A stretch of 64,000 nucleotides of DNA, taken from assembly GCA_937949545.1 (NCBI GenBank), contig CALEDR010000003.1, forward strand, positions 1 to 64,000. Reading direction: 5' to 3'. Below the pieces are notes generated by a model. It did no database searches, was not told the DNA's origin, and saw only the letters and a program-made list of their open reading frames with translations. Origin of the DNA: an uncultured Phycisphaerae bacterium. GTDB lineage: Bacteria; Planctomycetota; Phycisphaerae; Sedimentisphaerales; Anaerohalosphaeraceae. Position 1 is the stretch's first letter; each line of letters opens with the position of its first letter. Shown piece after piece: positions 19,470-29,029 of the stretch. Position numbers and translations under genes: made by a program.

Positions 19470-22337
19470 TTGATATTGAAAATGACGCCGGAAACCATCG
19501 GGGTCCAGCTGGCAGCTCTTGTAAAGGGGGACGTTCATATTGATATTTTTAATCGAACGGCCTTCAGTACAGATGCGAGTATTTACCAAATCTTTCCGCA
19601 ATGTGTGGTGTCTGTTCGAGACGAGGAGGATATCCGCCGGGTTATTCAGTACGCCAGAGAGAACAGATTGTCTGTGGCGGCAAGGGGGGCCGGCAGCGGC
19701 GTGGCAGGCGAATCGCTGACAAACGGAATTGTGATTGATGTCCGGCGGTATATGGATCAAATTTTGTCTGTAAGCCAAGACAGGGAGCTGGTGACAGTAC
19801 AGCCAGGGGTGGTTCTGGATGATTTGAATCGGTTTCTTTCTCCCTATGGGCGGATGATTGGTCCGGACCCTTCGAGTTCGAACCGTGCCGTCGTCGGGGG
19901 GTGTCTGGCCAACAATGCCACGGGGGCTCATTCCTTGGTTTATGGTCATTTTGACCGCTGGGTCCAGCGGGTTCGGGTTGTCCAGGCCGATGGGACTGTG
20001 GTTGAGCTGGTCAATGGAGTAAAGCCCAATGAAAACAGCAGGCCGGAATCGAAAATCGCCGGGCAGTGTTTTGAGCTGCTTTCGGGGAAAGAGTCGGTGA
20101 TTCGAGCGGCTCGACCCAAAACAGAAAGAAATCGAAGCGGGTATGCCATTGACGGAATCGTTCACGACGGAGTGGCGGATTTGGCCCGTTTGACGGCCGG
20201 TTCAGAGGGGACGTTGGCTGTTTTTACGGAAATTACGCTCCGGACGGTCCCTATTCCCCCATGCAAGGGGCTGGTTCAGCTGGAGTTTCCGTCATTTGAA
20301 GCGATGGCCCGGGCGATTCCTCTGATTTTGCAGTGTAGGCCGGCGGCCTGTGAAATGATGGACCAGACCCTGATGACGATGGCGCGTCAGGCCTATCCGA
20401 AATACCGCGATGTGCTGCCGGAAGGGTGCAGTGCCTCGCTGCTGGTGGAGATGACCGGGGCGGACGAAAATGAAGTGCGGGAGAAGCTCGGGCGTGTGCG
20501 TCTGGCGGCGGCGGATTTGGCTGTTCGGGCGGAGAATGTTCTGGAAGAGAACAGACAGCAGCGTCTTTGGAAGGCCCGAAAGGATGCCGTTCCTTTGCTG
20601 AATCGGCAAAAAGGACCGTCTCATCCGATTCCGTTTATTGAAGATGTGTCTGTGGACCCTGTGCGGCTGGATGAATACATCGCCGGACTGGAGAAAATCG
20701 GGCGCAAATACGGCATTACAATGGCCTATTACGGACACGCCGGCGACGGCGGACTGCATATTCGCCCGTACATCGATTTGTCGAAGGAAGAAGGGGTTCA
20801 GCAGATGCGGGCCATGGCCCAGGAGGTGTTTGAACTGGCCTGGTCTCTGGGCGGCTCTGTGAGCGGAGAGCATGCGGACGGTCTGGTGCGGGCAGCCTTT
20901 ATTCGAAGGCAATACGGGGATGACTATTATAAACTGCTCAAGGGCGTCAAGCGGATTTTTGACCCGGACGGTCTGCTGAATCCCGGCAAGATTCTGAATG
21001 AGGACCCTGATGTAATGGTTCGCCGTTTGCGTCTTCCGGGAGGAAATTTGGAAGAGAAGACCGCTTTGCTGCTGGGGCCGGAGGAGTTTCGATTTGAGGC
21101 CGAACAATGCAGCGGATGCGGGGTTTGCCTGGCTCGCACAGAAGGGGCGAGAATGTGTCCGGTTTTTCGAGCTGTGAATGAAGAGCTGGCTTCCAGCCGA
21201 GCCAAAGCCAATCTGCTTCGGTCTGCGGCGGGACTTCCTGCTGAAGTCGGGACATATGACGCACAGGGTCTGCGAGAGGTTTTGTCTCTTTGCGTGAACT
21301 GCAAGATGTGTTCGATCCAATGTCCGGCGGGGGTGGATGTATCCAAACTAATAATAGAAGCAAGGGCGCAGCTTGCTCGCAAGAGCGGTTTTTCGGCGGC
21401 GGAGACGGTGCTTTCACACAATCGTTTTGTCAGTACGCTGGCGTCCGCTTTCTCGCCGCTGAGCAATTGGATTCTTCAAATCCCGCTGAGCCGCCTGCTG
21501 ATGGAAAAGACGATAGGACTGGACCGGCATCGGCCCTTTCCGAAGTTTGAGAGGGGAAGTTTTATTCGAAAGGTGCGGCGGTTTCGCAAGCCGAATGCTT
21601 CGGCGGGTTTCTCTCAAAAAGCGGCCTATTTTGTGGACAGTTTTGCCAACTGGAATGACCATTCCCTCGGATTTGCGGTTGTGGGGGTTCTGGAGAAACT
21701 GGGGGTGCAGGTGGAGGTTCCTTTGCAACGGCCTGCACCGCTGCCGGCGTATGTGTACGGAAATCTCAAAACCGCCCGCCAGGATTTGGCATACAATCTG
21801 AAACAGTTTGTCCCGCTGGTTCAAAAGGGCTATGAAGTGGTTTGTTCAGAGCCGAGTGCGGCCCTTTGTCTAAAAGAGGAGATGAAATATCTTGTCCATA
21901 CACAGGAATCTATGTTGCTGACTGACCATACGTGGGAGCTGATGGACTATATCCATGGAATTCTGGAGCGTCGAGGATGGGGAAAGATTCATCTGTCGGA
22001 TGCCTGCCGGACGACTCGATATGCTTACCATGCACCTTGTCATCTGCAGGCCCTGCGGCAGCCGTCGGATACGGTGGATTTATTGGACCGGCTGGGGCTG
22101 AACGTTATCAATCTCAACGGGGGCTGCTGCGGACTGGCGGGGACGGCCGGAATGCAGAGGCAGAAGGCGAAGCTGTCCGAAGCCATTGGTGAATCATTGA
22201 AAAAGAAAATTGAGCAGGTCAATCCGGATATTGTTTTGACGGAATGTGCCGCCTGTGCGATGCAGATCGAACATCTCACGGGACGCAAAACCCTGCACCC
22301 CATAAAACTGCTTTGGGAATACGGAAGGATAGACTGA
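19470..22337 (+). CDS. FAD-linked oxidase fused to Fe-S/CCG domains (GlcD-GlcF / D-lactate dehydrogenase type)
   Basis: This 955-residue protein joins two activities. Residues ~40-470 form a BBE/GlcD-type FAD oxidase (VAARGAGSGVAGESL, then YYGHAGDGGLHIRP). At ~550-640 come two [4Fe-4S] cysteine clusters (CSGCGVC and CVNCKMCSIQC). The C-terminus has CCG-type motifs (APCHLQAL, GGCCGLAG, ECAACAMQIEHL). This layout fits membrane-associated 2-hydroxyacid (D-lactate or glycolate) dehydrogenases. TTG 19470 lies four bases after GGAG; ATG 19482 is the alternative start. Exact substrate is not determinable. Confidence 0.88.
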   Translation: MILKMTPETIGVQLAALVKGDVHIDIFNRTAFSTDASIYQIFPQCVVSVRDEEDIRRVIQYARENRLSVAARGAGSGVAGESLTNGIVIDVRRYMDQILSVSQDRELVTVQPGVVLDDLNRFLSPYGRMIGPDPSSSNRAVVGGCLANNATGAHSLVYGHFDRWVQRVRVVQADGTVVELVNGVKPNENSRPESKIAGQCFELLSGKESVIRAARPKTERNRSGYAIDGIVHDGVADLARLTAGSEGTLAVFTEITLRTVPIPPCKGLVQLEFPSFEAMARAIPLILQCRPAACEMMDQTLMTMARQAYPKYRDVLPEGCSASLLVEMTGADENEVREKLGRVRLAAADLAVRAENVLEENRQQRLWKARKDAVPLLNRQKGPSHPIPFIEDVSVDPVRLDEYIAGLEKIGRKYGITMAYYGHAGDGGLHIRPYIDLSKEEGVQQMRAMAQEVFELAWSLGGSVSGEHADGLVRAAFIRRQYGDDYYKLLKGVKRIFDPDGLLNPGKILNEDPDVMVRRLRLPGGNLEEKTALLLGPEEFRFEAEQCSGCGVCLARTEGARMCPVFRAVNEELASSRAKANLLRSAAGLPAEVGTYDAQGLREVLSLCVNCKMCSIQCPAGVDVSKLIIEARAQLARKSGFSAAETVLSHNRFVSTLASAFSPLSNWILQIPLSRLLMEKTIGLDRHRPFPKFERGSFIRKVRRFRKPNASAGFSQKAAYFVDSFANWNDHSLGFAVVGVLEKLGVQVEVPLQRPAPLPAYVYGNLKTARQDLAYNLKQFVPLVQKGYEVVCSEPSAALCLKEEMKYLVHTQESMLLTDHTWELMDYIHGILERRGWGKIHLSDACRTTRYAYHAPCHLQALRQPSDTVDLLDRLGLNVINLNGGCCGLAGTAGMQRQKAKLSEAIGESLKKKIEQVNPDIVLTECAACAMQIEHLTGRKTLHPIKLLWEYGRID

Positions 22338-22426
22338 ATTCTTTTGACCGAAAACACGTTTGCACTATCCGGAAAAATCCCTAAAATGAAGGGGGAATAA
22401 TCAGGAAGCCCGGAAAGGGGCACGAT

Positions 22427-23461
22427 ATGGAGCACCATCAGGAATTGTACAAGCGTGCGGTGTTGTGGGAGGGGGAAGCCGGCGGGGCGGTTCAGTGTCG
22501 GCTTTGTGCGTGGCAATGTCGGATTCCCATCGGCCAGACGGGGCGATGCCGAGTCCGCAAAAATATCGATGGGGTGCTCGTGTCCCTGAATTATGACAAA
22601 CTTTGCGCCGCCAATCCAGACCCGATTGAGAAGAAGCCGCTTTTTCATTTTCAGCCGGGTTCAAAAAGTTTTTCGATTGCAGCTCCCGGATGCAATTTTC
22701 AATGTGTTTTTTGTCAGAACTGGCAAATCAGCCAGATGCCGCAAATCGGAACGATTGAAGGGTCTTATTATTCTCCAAAGACGATTGTGGATGCGGCGGT
22801 TCGAAACCGTTGTTCGAGCATTGCCTACACCTATACGGAACCGACGGTGTTTATGGAGCTGTGTGCAGAAACCGCTCAGCTGGCCAAACAGATGGGGCTG
22901 GCGAATGTCTTTGTGAGCAATGGTTTTTTGAGTCCGGAGGCGATTGAGTTTGTCCGTCCGTGGCTGGATGGAATCAACATTGACCTGAAAGCGTTTACGG
23001 AAGATTTCTACCGGGATTTGTGCAAGGCGCGGCTGGAGCCGGTCAAGGAGACGATTCGGACGATTGCCCGCCAGACGGATATCTGGATGGAGATTACGAC
23101 TCTGGTGATTCCGGGCAAGAATGATTCGGAAGCGGAGCTGCGGGCGATTGCGGAGTTTATTGCTCGTGAGGCCTCTGTGGATGTCCCCTGGCATGTGAGC
23201 CGCTTTTACCCGCAGTATCGAATGGAAGACCGTGCGGCCACGCCGCAGAAGACGCTGGAGCGGGCGTATGATATCGGGCGTCAGGCGGGGCTGCGGTATG
23301 TCTATATCGGCAATATTTCGGGGATTCGAGCGGAATCAACCTATTGCTACAGATGTCAGACCCTCCTGATTGACCGAGTTGGTTTTACGGTGAAAAGCAA
23401 TATTATCGAGGATGGGATCTGTCCGCAGTGCGGGGCGGTGATTGCGGGCTTTGGACTTTGA
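22427..23461 (+). CDS. amrS: Radical SAM protein, AmrS type (AmmeMemoRadiSam system)
   Basis: This 344-residue protein has the radical SAM motif as C89, C93 and C96 (CNFQCVFC). A four-cysteine N-terminal region (CRLCAWQC and CRV) precedes it, and a C-terminal zinc-like pair follows (CYRCQ, CPQCG). This is the COG1180 pattern of AmrS, related to PflA-type activases. The partner AMMECR1- and MEMO1-like genes are not next to it here. GGAAAGGGG precedes the ATG. The specific reaction of this family is not established by sequence alone. Confidence 0.88.
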   Translation: MEHHQELYKRAVLWEGEAGGAVQCRLCAWQCRIPIGQTGRCRVRKNIDGVLVSLNYDKLCAANPDPIEKKPLFHFQPGSKSFSIAAPGCNFQCVFCQNWQISQMPQIGTIEGSYYSPKTIVDAAVRNRCSSIAYTYTEPTVFMELCAETAQLAKQMGLANVFVSNGFLSPEAIEFVRPWLDGINIDLKAFTEDFYRDLCKARLEPVKETIRTIARQTDIWMEITTLVIPGKNDSEAELRAIAEFIAREASVDVPWHVSRFYPQYRMEDRAATPQKTLERAYDIGRQAGLRYVYIGNISGIRAESTYCYRCQTLLIDRVGFTVKSNIIEDGICPQCGAVIAGFGL

Positions 23462-23485
23462 GCTCTCTTTGGGAAAGTTTTTCCT

Positions 23486-24019
23486 ATGGACTGGATGATT
23501 GCTTATGAGAATCGGAATGTCTTTTTGTATTGTCCGCTGTGCAGTGCTCGGGCACTGAAGGTGCATAAAAAAAGCGCTTATGTGTGTACGGAATGCGGGC
23601 TGGAGTTTTATCTGAACACGGCGGCGGCTGTGGTAGCCCTGATCGAAGACGAAGAGGGCCGGCTGCTGGTGACGGTTCGTGACCATAAGCCCAAAGAGGG
23701 GATGCTGGATTTGCCGGGCGGTTTTGTGGACCCGGGGGAGTCGGCGGAAGAGGCCGTTCGGCGCGAAGTTCAGGAGGAAACAGGGTTAAAGGTAGAACAG
23801 CTGGAATATTTCGGGTCCGCTCCGAATCGGTATTTGTACAAGGGGATTCATTACGCCACGGAAGACTTGGCGTTTCTCTGCCGCGTTTCCGATTGGTCTG
23901 GTCTGGAGGTTCGGGAGGAAATCCGAGGTCTTTTGCGTCTGAAGCGGGAGGAGATTGATTTGGAGCGGTTTGCTTTTGATTCGGTTCGGCATTTTCTCCG
24001 GCTTTACCTGAATCGATAA
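23486..24019 (+). CDS. Nudix hydrolase with N-terminal zinc ribbon
   Basis: This 177-residue protein has a zinc ribbon (YCPLC then VCTEC) over residues ~11-36. A Nudix fold follows with the full box GFVDPGESAEEAVRREVQEETG. The ribbon-plus-Nudix layout resembles NudC-like and ADP-ribose or NADH pyrophosphatases, but the NudC SQPWPFPxS motif is not present. Substrate is unknown. It lies 24 bases after amrS and probably shares its transcript. Confidence 0.85.
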   Translation: MDWMIAYENRNVFLYCPLCSARALKVHKKSAYVCTECGLEFYLNTAAAVVALIEDEEGRLLVTVRDHKPKEGMLDLPGGFVDPGESAEEAVRREVQEETGLKVEQLEYFGSAPNRYLYKGIHYATEDLAFLCRVSDWSGLEVREEIRGLLRLKREEIDLERFAFDSVRHFLRLYLNR

Positions 24020-24090
24020 GGGGCGGATTTTCTGCTGGAGATTTTCGGAAAAGTCCTTACAATGACGCCCAGAAAGAGTGAGGAAACGGA

Positions 24091-24960
24091 ATGAGCATAG
24101 AACGGCTTCGCATTTATCATAATCCGGACTTAACAACCCCGACCCTGATTCTCGGCTTTGACGGCTGGATGGACGGGGGAGAGGTTTCCACAGGGCTGGT
24201 GGATTATCTGCGGGTCACGCTGGGGGCAGTTCCGTTTGCCTCGATTGACCCGGAGCCGTTTTATGTGTTTCAAATGCCGGGTACTATGGAAGTGGCGGGT
24301 GTGTTTCGCCCCCATGTCAAGATTGAGGAGGGTCTGATTGAGGATTTTTCCTTCGCAAACAATACATTTTTTGCTGAACCCCGGCACAATCTGATTTTAT
24401 TTTCCGGGAAAGAGCCAAACCTTTGGTGGGAATGTTTTGCAGACTGCATTTTCCATTTGTGTGAACGGTTTGACGTCAAACAGATTTTCTTTGTCGGCAG
24501 CGTGGCGGGTCTGACGCCTCACAGCCGGGAGCCGAAATTTATGGCTTCGGTCTCTCAACCCGCCCTTCGAGCCAAAATGCAGCGTATCGGCATTCGGTTA
24601 AGCCGTTATGAAGGGCCGGCGGGGTTCGCCACGTATCTGACCTGGCGGGCTTCCAAAGCAGATTTGGATATGTTTGTTCTGATGGCGGAGATACCGGCTT
24701 ATCTGCAGGGGTATAATCCGCGGGCGGTGGAGGCGGCGGTCCGATGCATTTCCGGTTTGCTTGAACTGCATCTGCCCTGTGAGGATTTACGAACGCTCAG
24801 CGATGAGTTTGAACGGAAGGTGGGAGAACTGATCCAGCAGCAGCCCGAGCTGGCTGAACGGATTCAGCAGCTGGAAGAAATTTATGATAATGAACTTTTT
24901 GATACGGAACTGAGTGATTTAAAGAACTGGCTGCATCAGCGGGGCATTCGATTGGACTAA
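24091..24960 (+). CDS. PAC2 family protein
   Basis: This 289-residue protein matches the PAC2 (proteasome-assembly-chaperone-like) fold, with LILGFDGWMDGGEVSTG at the N-terminus and GSVAGLTPHSREP in the middle, ending in a helical tail (ERIQQLEEIYDNELF). Bacterial PAC2 proteins are of uncertain role, often in actinobacteria and archaea; no proteasome genes are visible here. It is the third gene of a run with amrS and the Nudix gene, and its stop overlaps the end of convergent panE. Confidence 0.85.
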   Translation: MSIERLRIYHNPDLTTPTLILGFDGWMDGGEVSTGLVDYLRVTLGAVPFASIDPEPFYVFQMPGTMEVAGVFRPHVKIEEGLIEDFSFANNTFFAEPRHNLILFSGKEPNLWWECFADCIFHLCERFDVKQIFFVGSVAGLTPHSREPKFMASVSQPALRAKMQRIGIRLSRYEGPAGFATYLTWRASKADLDMFVLMAEIPAYLQGYNPRAVEAAVRCISGLLELHLPCEDLRTLSDEFERKVGELIQQQPELAERIQQLEEIYDNELFDTELSDLKNWLHQRGIRLD

Positions 24961-25949
24961 TCGTTTTGAGGATTCCGGTTTCTCTGGGATTCAATGAAGT
25001 GAATCAGTTGATATAGAACGGCGATGCAGGGGACGGGGCGTTGGTGTTTTTGGGCGAGCTGGAGGACGGCACCGGTTAAGGCGTCGATTTCTGTTTTTTT
25101 GCCGGCTTTGAGGTCCTGGAGGGTCGAGGAGCGGTGGGCTGCGGTGGAGGGGACCATCTGATTGTAGAAAGCGGATTTGAAATCTTCAGCGTTCTTCCAA
25201 TGCGTGCGGTATCCGTCTGCCAGCATTACCTCAAACGTTTCTTCAATTACCCGGTCCATAATGTACCGAGTCGAAGGATGTTCGGCTAATTTGCCGTAGG
25301 GAAGATCAAGGACAGCCCCCAGCGGGTTGAGAGCGCAATTGTAAAGCATTTTGGCCCAAAGGTCTTCGCCAATTTTGGTTGTTGTTTGGCAGGGGATTCC
25401 GCCGGCGGAAACGGCCTGACAAAGGGGGATGAGCGGCTCGGGCGATTTGCCGAACAGAGAACCGATATGAACGGCATCGGCATGGACGGTAATTTCGACC
25501 ACGTTCGGTTTGGGACGAATGAAGCCGGTAATTACCCGGGCATTGTAAATCGTTTCCTTTGGGAAAAAGTTGGCGAAGATTTCCGCATTGCCCCAGCCGT
25601 TCTGGAAGAGGATGATTTGTCCGTTTGGTTTGAGGAGTGCGGAGTGACTGGAAAGATTTTTGGCGGAAGCGAGGGTGTCGCTGGATTTGGTGCACACGAG
25701 AATAAAATCGTACTGCCTGTCCGATATTTCTTCGAGGGATTCATAGACGCGGAAAGCGGACGCCGGGAAAAAGACCTCTCCGAAAATTCCTTTTCGAAAC
25801 AGGCCTTCCTGTCTCAGTGGGCCGGCGGTATGAGGACGAGCCAGCAGGGCGGTTGGAGTGTCGGCCTTGAGCAGGCAGGAGGCAATCCCCAACCCCACGG
25901 CACCTGCACCGTAGATAAGGACAGAGAAATCTTGTTGTTTTGCGGCCAT
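24957..25949 (-). CDS. panE: 2-dehydropantoate 2-reductase (ketopantoate reductase) family
   Basis: This 330-residue NADPH-binding reductase has the N-terminal Rossmann motif IYGAGAVGLGIAS, the HTAGPLR segment and the conserved KMLYNCALNPLGAVLDLPYG catalytic-lysine region (family K of KxxxNxxxN). The C-terminal domain contains the LQDLKAGKKTEIDALTG motif. PanE reduces ketopantoate to pantoate for pantothenate and CoA synthesis. Paralogues of this family exist, so the substrate is probable rather than certain. No Shine-Dalgarno is visible. Confidence 0.88.
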   Translation of the reverse strand: MAAKQQDFSVLIYGAGAVGLGIASCLLKADTPTALLARPHTAGPLRQEGLFRKGIFGEVFFPASAFRVYESLEEISDRQYDFILVCTKSSDTLASAKNLSSHSALLKPNGQIILFQNGWGNAEIFANFFPKETIYNARVITGFIRPKPNVVEITVHADAVHIGSLFGKSPEPLIPLCQAVSAGGIPCQTTTKIGEDLWAKMLYNCALNPLGAVLDLPYGKLAEHPSTRYIMDRVIEETFEVMLADGYRTHWKNAEDFKSAFYNQMVPSTAAHRSSTLQDLKAGKKTEIDALTGAVLQLAQKHQRPVPCIAVLYQLIHFIESQRNRNPQND

Positions 25950-26062
25950 TTTTTTGATTAAACCATATTATAGACGAGCCGACAAGCCGTTACCGCCGGA
26001 GAAGCGCAAGCAGGCTTTGCCCCGTCAGCCGGCTGGTTGGCTGGAAGGCAGATGAGCGAGGT

Positions 26063-26944
26063 ATGAGTCAAAACAGACCCATTTTTGTTGTGAGCGATTT
26101 GCATATGGGGGATGGAGGCCCGCGGGATAATTTTGCGGCGGACCATAAAGCCGAGCAGTTCAGTCGTTTTTTAGATTATGTGGAGCAAGAGGGTGGAGAA
26201 TTGTTCATTTTGGGGGATTTGTTTGAGTTCTGGCAGGCCAATGTAGGGCGTGTGATTGTCCGTCGGATGGATTTTCTGGAGCGGTTTGCCCGGATGGGGG
26301 CAATCTATGTTGTCGGCAATCACGATGCAGATTTGGAGGATTTGATCGGCACGGGGCTTCTGGCCCATCCGTTCTTTGAGCGGATGACGCGTCCGTTTGA
26401 GCGGACGATTGGATCACGCCGGTTTAAGTTTATGCATGGGCATGAACTGGACCCGTTTAATCGGGATGGGACACCCCGGTGGGGGCGTGTGCTGGCGATT
26501 TTGTGCGGGATGATAGAAGACCGGAAAGGTTCACCGCTGCTTTCAGCAGGGGGGCTGAGTGAAAGGACTTTGTTGCGGATGGGGCGAAGTTTTATGTGGA
26601 TGTGGAATAATTCGGTTAATCTGCTGGAACGGAGTCGTGTTCGTCAGCCGCGGCATCGGATGAGGGAGTCTTTGACGCCGGCTCAGGACCCGGCCAGAGA
26701 AAAGGGAATTTTAGCTTTGTACCAGCGGGACCGGCTTGAAAGCGGCTACGATGTGCTGGTGGCGGGGCATACGCATCATGCGGTTTTGATAAACGGCTGG
26801 TACTGCAACAGCGGCTGCTGGGTTGGGCTTCGAAACAGTTTTCTCCAGATTGAGCCGGACGGGTCTGTTCGGCTGTGGGTCTGGAAAGACAATCAGCCGG
26901 TTGAGCCGCGAAAGAAATCTCGGCAGATTCCCTGTTTTGTTTAA
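26063..26944 (+). CDS. LpxH-like calcineurin-type metallophosphoesterase (UDP-2,3-diacylglucosamine diphosphatase family)
   Basis: This 293-residue protein carries the full metallophosphoesterase set: VVSDLHMGD, GDLFEFW, VGNHDADL, MHGHELDPFN and AGHTHHAV. The combination DLHMGDG...GDLFEFW and GHELDP is typical of LpxH-type enzymes, which cleave UDP-2,3-diacylglucosamine to lipid X in lipid A synthesis. The chain is longer than E. coli LpxH (about 240). Function as LpxH is likely but not certain. The following NrnA-like gene is 15 bases away. Confidence 0.8.
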   Translation: MSQNRPIFVVSDLHMGDGGPRDNFAADHKAEQFSRFLDYVEQEGGELFILGDLFEFWQANVGRVIVRRMDFLERFARMGAIYVVGNHDADLEDLIGTGLLAHPFFERMTRPFERTIGSRRFKFMHGHELDPFNRDGTPRWGRVLAILCGMIEDRKGSPLLSAGGLSERTLLRMGRSFMWMWNNSVNLLERSRVRQPRHRMRESLTPAQDPAREKGILALYQRDRLESGYDVLVAGHTHHAVLINGWYCNSGCWVGLRNSFLQIEPDGSVRLWVWKDNQPVEPRKKSRQIPCFV

Positions 26945-26959
26945 GGAGACCTTTGGTTC

Positions 26960-28006
26960 ATGGGCACCTGTTCATCCGCTATTCGGAAAACGCGCAGAAA
27001 ACTTGCCGGCCTTCGGGATATTTTCAAGGGCAATCAGACCCTTTTGATTGTGCTTCAGAATTCTCCGGACCCCGATTCGATTGCTTCTGCGATGGCGCTG
27101 CGAAAACTGGCCAATTCGCTGGCGGATATCCAGTGTTCGCTGGTTTATGGAGGGCGAATCGGGCGAGCGGAGAATCGGGCGCTGGTTCGCTATTTATCAG
27201 TCAATCTGCGGACGGCGTCGGAGGTTGATTTCAACAGCTACGATTTGATAGCGATGGTGGATACCCAGCCGTGGACAGGGAATAATTGTCTGCCGGCGGA
27301 GATGGAGCCGGATATTGTGATTGACCATCACAAGTGCCGGCGGCGCACGCGGCAGTGCCGCTTTACGGATATTCGCAACCGGTACGGGGCGACGGTTACA
27401 ATCCTGTATGAGTATCTTCAGGAGGCGGGGATTGAAATCGACAGTGCGCTGGCCACGGCGATTTTGTATGCGATTCGCTCGGATACCCAGGATTTCGGAC
27501 GGGACACCACGCAGGCGGACTTGGATGCGGTGATGGCGGTGTATCCGCTGGTCAACAAACGGATTCTCGGGCAGATTCAGCGAGGCCGGGTGGAACGAAG
27601 CTATTTTCAGATGCTCAGTGATGGCCTGCGGAATGCGCGGGTGTATGGTCCGGCTGTGGTGACCGCTCTGGGGAAGGTGGACAATCCGGATATGATAGGG
27701 GAGATTGCGGATTTGCTGCTGCGGGACGATGAGACAGACTGGTCGGTCTGCTACGGTCTTTTTGAGCAGCGGTTTTTGATCTCGATTCGGACCAGTGCGG
27801 AGCCCCCCCGGGCCGATAAAGTCATTCGGCATATAATCGGCCGCAAAGGCACCGGTGGAGGGCATTCGAGTTATGCAGGCGGTCAGATTCCGCTGGAATC
27901 CGACGGACCGAGGCAGATTCGCCGGCTGGAGCGGAGGGTCCTGAAACGCTTTCTGGAATCCATCGGTGCGGCAGGAGCCAAAGAGGAGAAATTGATTCGG
28001 TCCTGA
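26960..28006 (+). CDS. nrnA: DHH/DHHA1 phosphoesterase, NrnA-like (nanoRNase/pAp phosphatase)
   Basis: This 348-residue protein has the DHH family set: SPDPDSIASAMAL, MVDTQP, VIDHHKC and, in the DHHA1 domain, GTGGGHSSYAGGQI. This fits bifunctional oligoribonuclease/pAp phosphatases. The third Asp motif sits in a region (LYAIRSDTQDFGRD) typical of the family. AAGGAGA precedes the ATG by ten bases. It forms a pair with the LpxH-like gene. Confidence 0.85.
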   Translation: MGTCSSAIRKTRRKLAGLRDIFKGNQTLLIVLQNSPDPDSIASAMALRKLANSLADIQCSLVYGGRIGRAENRALVRYLSVNLRTASEVDFNSYDLIAMVDTQPWTGNNCLPAEMEPDIVIDHHKCRRRTRQCRFTDIRNRYGATVTILYEYLQEAGIEIDSALATAILYAIRSDTQDFGRDTTQADLDAVMAVYPLVNKRILGQIQRGRVERSYFQMLSDGLRNARVYGPAVVTALGKVDNPDMIGEIADLLLRDDETDWSVCYGLFEQRFLISIRTSAEPPRADKVIRHIIGRKGTGGGHSSYAGGQIPLESDGPRQIRRLERRVLKRFLESIGAAGAKEEKLIRS

Positions 28007-28016
28007 CGGGAATCGG

Positions 28017-29015
28017 TCAGGTGCTTTTCAGCACGGCATCGATGTCGGCCAATTCAGTCTGGGTCAGGGGAGGGGCTGTCAGGGCTTTTAGATTTTCAAG
28101 AATCTGCTCCGGTCGGCTGGCTCCGATGAGGGCGGAGGTAATGCGGCTGTCGCGGAGGACCCAAGAAAGCGACATTTGGGCCAGCGATTGTCCGCGGCGT
28201 CGGGCCAATTCATTCAGATTGACCAGTTTTGTCCGAAGGGCCTCGGTAATCTGTTCTTTCTTCAGAAAACCGTGCGGTTTGGCGGCGCGGGAGTCGGCGG
28301 GGATATCTTTGAGATATTTGTCGGTCAAAAGCCCCTGAGCCAGAGGACAGAATGCAATGCAGCCGACGCCCAAAGTGCCGAGAGTATCGAGCAGGCCGTT
28401 GGTTTCGATATCCCGTACGAGCATTGAGTATTTGGGCTGATGAATCAGGAGTCGGTGACCGCAGGATTGCAGCCATTCAAAGGCCTTGCGGGTCTGGTCG
28501 GCGGGATAATTGGATAAGCCGACGTACAGGGCCTTTCCCCGGCGAAGGATGTGGTCGAGAGCGGCGCAGGTTTCCTCCAGAGGGGTTTTGGGGTCGGGGC
28601 GATGGGAGTAGAAGATATCTATATAGTTCAGTCCCATTCGTTTGAGAGACTGGTCTAAACTGGCAATCAGGTATTTTCGTGAGCCGCCGTCGCCGTAGGG
28701 TCCCGGCCACATATAGTAGCCCGCTTTGGTGGATATGATTAGTTCATCCCGCCAGGCGGCCAGGTCTTCTTTGAGGATTTTGCCGAAGTTTCGTTCGGCG
28801 GAGCCGGGGGGCGGGCCGTAATTGTTGGCCAGGTCAAAATGGGCGATGCCGTTGTCGAAGGCCGTCAGAATCATTCGGCGTGCGGTTTGAAAGTCGTCCA
28901 CGTCGCCGAAATTGTGCCACAATCCCAGCGACAGTGCCGGCAGCCGCAGACCGCTTGCACCGGAGGGTCTGTATTCCATTTTTGCATATCGGTTTTCAGC
29001 GGGCTGATGCGGCAT
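28017..29015 (-). CDS. Aldo/keto reductase
   Basis: This 332-residue TIM-barrel oxidoreductase has the AKR tetrad: Asp and Tyr in HFDLANNYGPPPGSAE, Lys in ISTKAGY and His in YSHRPDP. Its length, start MEYRPSGASGLRLP and the HRPDPKTPLEET region resemble the YghZ/GpmM-like L-glyceraldehyde-3-phosphate reductase group. AAAAGGA lies upstream of the chosen ATG. Substrate is inferred only at the family level. It is convergent with nrnA. Confidence 0.9.
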   Translation of the reverse strand: MPHQPAENRYAKMEYRPSGASGLRLPALSLGLWHNFGDVDDFQTARRMILTAFDNGIAHFDLANNYGPPPGSAERNFGKILKEDLAAWRDELIISTKAGYYMWPGPYGDGGSRKYLIASLDQSLKRMGLNYIDIFYSHRPDPKTPLEETCAALDHILRRGKALYVGLSNYPADQTRKAFEWLQSCGHRLLIHQPKYSMLVRDIETNGLLDTLGTLGVGCIAFCPLAQGLLTDKYLKDIPADSRAAKPHGFLKKEQITEALRTKLVNLNELARRRGQSLAQMSLSWVLRDSRITSALIGASRPEQILENLKALTAPPLTQTELADIDAVLKST

Positions 29016-29029
29016 AAGGCAAATCCTTT